Shown here piece after piece: positions 6,266 to 6,847 of a stretch of 6,847 nucleotides of DNA. A program made the position numbers and the translations under genes. Every line of letters starts with the position of its first letter. Within the stretch, counting starts at the first letter, position 1. The stretch is from the NCBI GenBank assembly GCA_965371355.1, contig CBDUYD010000158.1, positions 1 through 6,847 of the forward strand, in the 5' to 3' direction. Below the pieces are notes generated by a model that saw only the letters and a list, made by a program, of their open reading frames with translations, was not told the origin of the DNA and made no database searches. The stretch comes from JASJHI01 sp965371355. Lineage in GTDB: Bacteria > Actinomycetota > Acidimicrobiia > Acidimicrobiales > Ilumatobacteraceae.

Positions 6266-6750
6266 CCGATGCTGCGCGCCTGCGGGCCGAGATCCCCCTG
6301 GTCCCCCTCGATCGGGGCGAGATCGGCCTCGAGCTCTTCGCGTACGCCGCCGAGCGAGAGTACGTTGAGCACACCCTGGCCGTTTTGCAGCACATCGATC
6401 AACTCGTCGCCCTCGCACAGCACGACGCTGCCGCCGTCGATGACGATGTGCGCCGCGGCAATGTCGCTCCCGACGTGCTCGCGGAGGTACTCGAAGACGT
6501 TGCGGACCTGCTCGAGCTTGATCCCGGCATCGAGCAGCTTCTTGATCACCTTCAGTTCGAGGAGATCGTTGTAGGAATACCGTCGGCGGCTCCCACTGCC
6601 CTTCGCATCGCTGAGCGACGGCCGGATCAGGTCGGTCCTCGCCCAGTAGTCGAGTTGACGGTACGTGATGCCGACGACATTGGCCGCCTGCGTCCCCCCG
6701 TATCCGATCTCGTCGGCCAGTCGCTGGTCGATGTCCGCTGTAGCACTCAT
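6262..6750 (-). CDS. MerR-family transcriptional regulator, Rv1830-like
   Basis: A 162-residue regulator. Residues 18-42 hold the MerR helix-turn-helix (GTQAANVVGITYRQLDYWARTDLI) and 51-60 the wing (GSGSRRRYSY). Residues 61-95 form the helices leading to a dimerisation coiled coil. The C-terminal part (about 98-137: IVIDGGSVVLCEGDELIDVLQNGQGVLNVLSLGGV) resembles that of M. tuberculosis Rv1830 (named ResR/McdR in recent work), which is encoded close to gcv genes there. It has no cysteine or histidine cluster typical of metal-sensing MerR proteins. At 162 residues it is shorter than Rv1830 (about 225 from memory), mostly because both termini are trimmed. The start ATG at 6750 has a GGAGG seven bases upstream. 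The stop overlaps gcvT as ATGA, so it is made with GcvT. It probably controls its own operon through the upstream palindrome (inference); the ligand is unknown. Confidence 0.92.
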   Translation of the reverse strand: MSATADIDQRLADEIGYGGTQAANVVGITYRQLDYWARTDLIRPSLSDAKGSGSRRRYSYNDLLELKVIKKLLDAGIKLEQVRNVFEYLREHVGSDIAAAHIVIDGGSVVLCEGDELIDVLQNGQGVLNVLSLGGVREELEADLAPIEGDQGDLGPQARSIG

Positions 6751-6757
6751 CGTTCTG

Positions 6758-6762
6758 CCTCC
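6758..6762 (-). promoter_or_regulatory. Shine-Dalgarno site of merR
   Basis: GGAGG on the minus strand, seven bases before the ATG at 6750. It is the only strong Shine-Dalgarno sequence noticed in the window, and it fixes the start and implies a leadered transcript, unlike the two leaderless-type genes. Confidence 0.75.
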
Positions 6763-6801
6763 GTTCGACGTCCCAACGTCTCGAACCCACGGTCCGTGCC
6801 G

Positions 6802-6847
6802 ACACCACCGTAGTTACAGCGGTGTGAGATCGTGAACACTACGGAGT
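6802..6847 (-). promoter_or_regulatory. merR-gcvT promoter region with candidate MerR operator (two inverted repeats)
   Basis: Bases 6802-6825 form an imperfect 24-bp palindrome with pattern ACACC-N-C-N-GTA-NN-TAC-N-G-N-GGTGT: 9 of 11 arm positions pair. On the minus strand it contains TACGGT (6807-6812), a TANNNT -10. TTCACG (6831-6836; 4 of 6 matches to TTGACA) lies 18 bp upstream, so the palindrome covers much of the spacer and the -10, as expected for MerR-family control. A second inverted repeat, CCGTAGT (6808-6814) and ACTACGG (6838-6844), has perfect 7-bp arms about 30 bp apart, roughly three helical turns, flanking the -35. Transcription would begin near 6800, giving a leader of about 50 bases. 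The region is cut by the right window edge. Confidence 0.5.

Noticed and set aside
6751..6801. Glycine riboswitch in the merR-gcvT leader
   Set aside because: The predicted leader is only about 50 bases, too short for a glycine aptamer, and no paired glycine-aptamer core was recognised. The region upstream of gcvP is outside the window.
6266..6808. In-frame upstream extension of gcvT (535 residues in total)
   Set aside because: The added ~180 residues are an out-of-frame reading of merR, Arg-rich and without family resemblance. The GcvT family N-terminus begins at the ATG at 6265.

Overview
The window looks like ordinary chromosome from a high-GC actinobacterium. An Acidimicrobiia (Ilumatobacter-like) source is my best guess. 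It rests on GC-rich codon use, a MerR-type regulator resembling Mycobacterium tuberculosis Rv1830 joined to a glycine-cleavage gene, and two start codons placed 6-7 nt after a TANNNT hexamer, as in leaderless actinobacterial genes. No mobile element, CRISPR array, tRNA or rRNA was seen.

Layout. Plus strand, left to right: the C-terminal ~60% of a full-length gcvP (glycine decarboxylase, cut by the left window edge); a coupled gene for a coiled-coil protein with a lysine/alanine-rich tail; then, behind its own likely leaderless promoter, a two-gene unit of an RraA/HMG-aldolase-like protein and a PanB-like protein overlapping by ATGA. A GC hairpin at 4006-4022 separates these from the convergent minus-strand genes. 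Minus strand, right to left: a MerR-family regulator with a palindromic upstream region, gcvT overlapping it by ATGA, a hairpin after gcvT, and a Gfo/Idh/MocA oxidoreductase with its own leaderless-type promoter.

How the genes may work together. GcvP and GcvT are two of the four glycine cleavage proteins, which make CO2, ammonia, NADH and 5,10-methylene-THF from glycine. Here they sit about 3.5 kb apart on opposite strands, so they cannot share a transcript. Coupling of merR to gcvT suggests that the regulator controls gcvT and itself. The least explained part is the RraA-like/PanB-like pair. Both families do aldol or retro-aldol chemistry, and PanB enzymes use methylene-THF, the product of the flanking glycine cleavage genes. 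However, this PanB-like protein lacks most residues that hold Mg2+ in true PanB, so it is probably not a pantothenate-pathway enzyme. This pair is the best candidate in the window for undescribed biochemistry.
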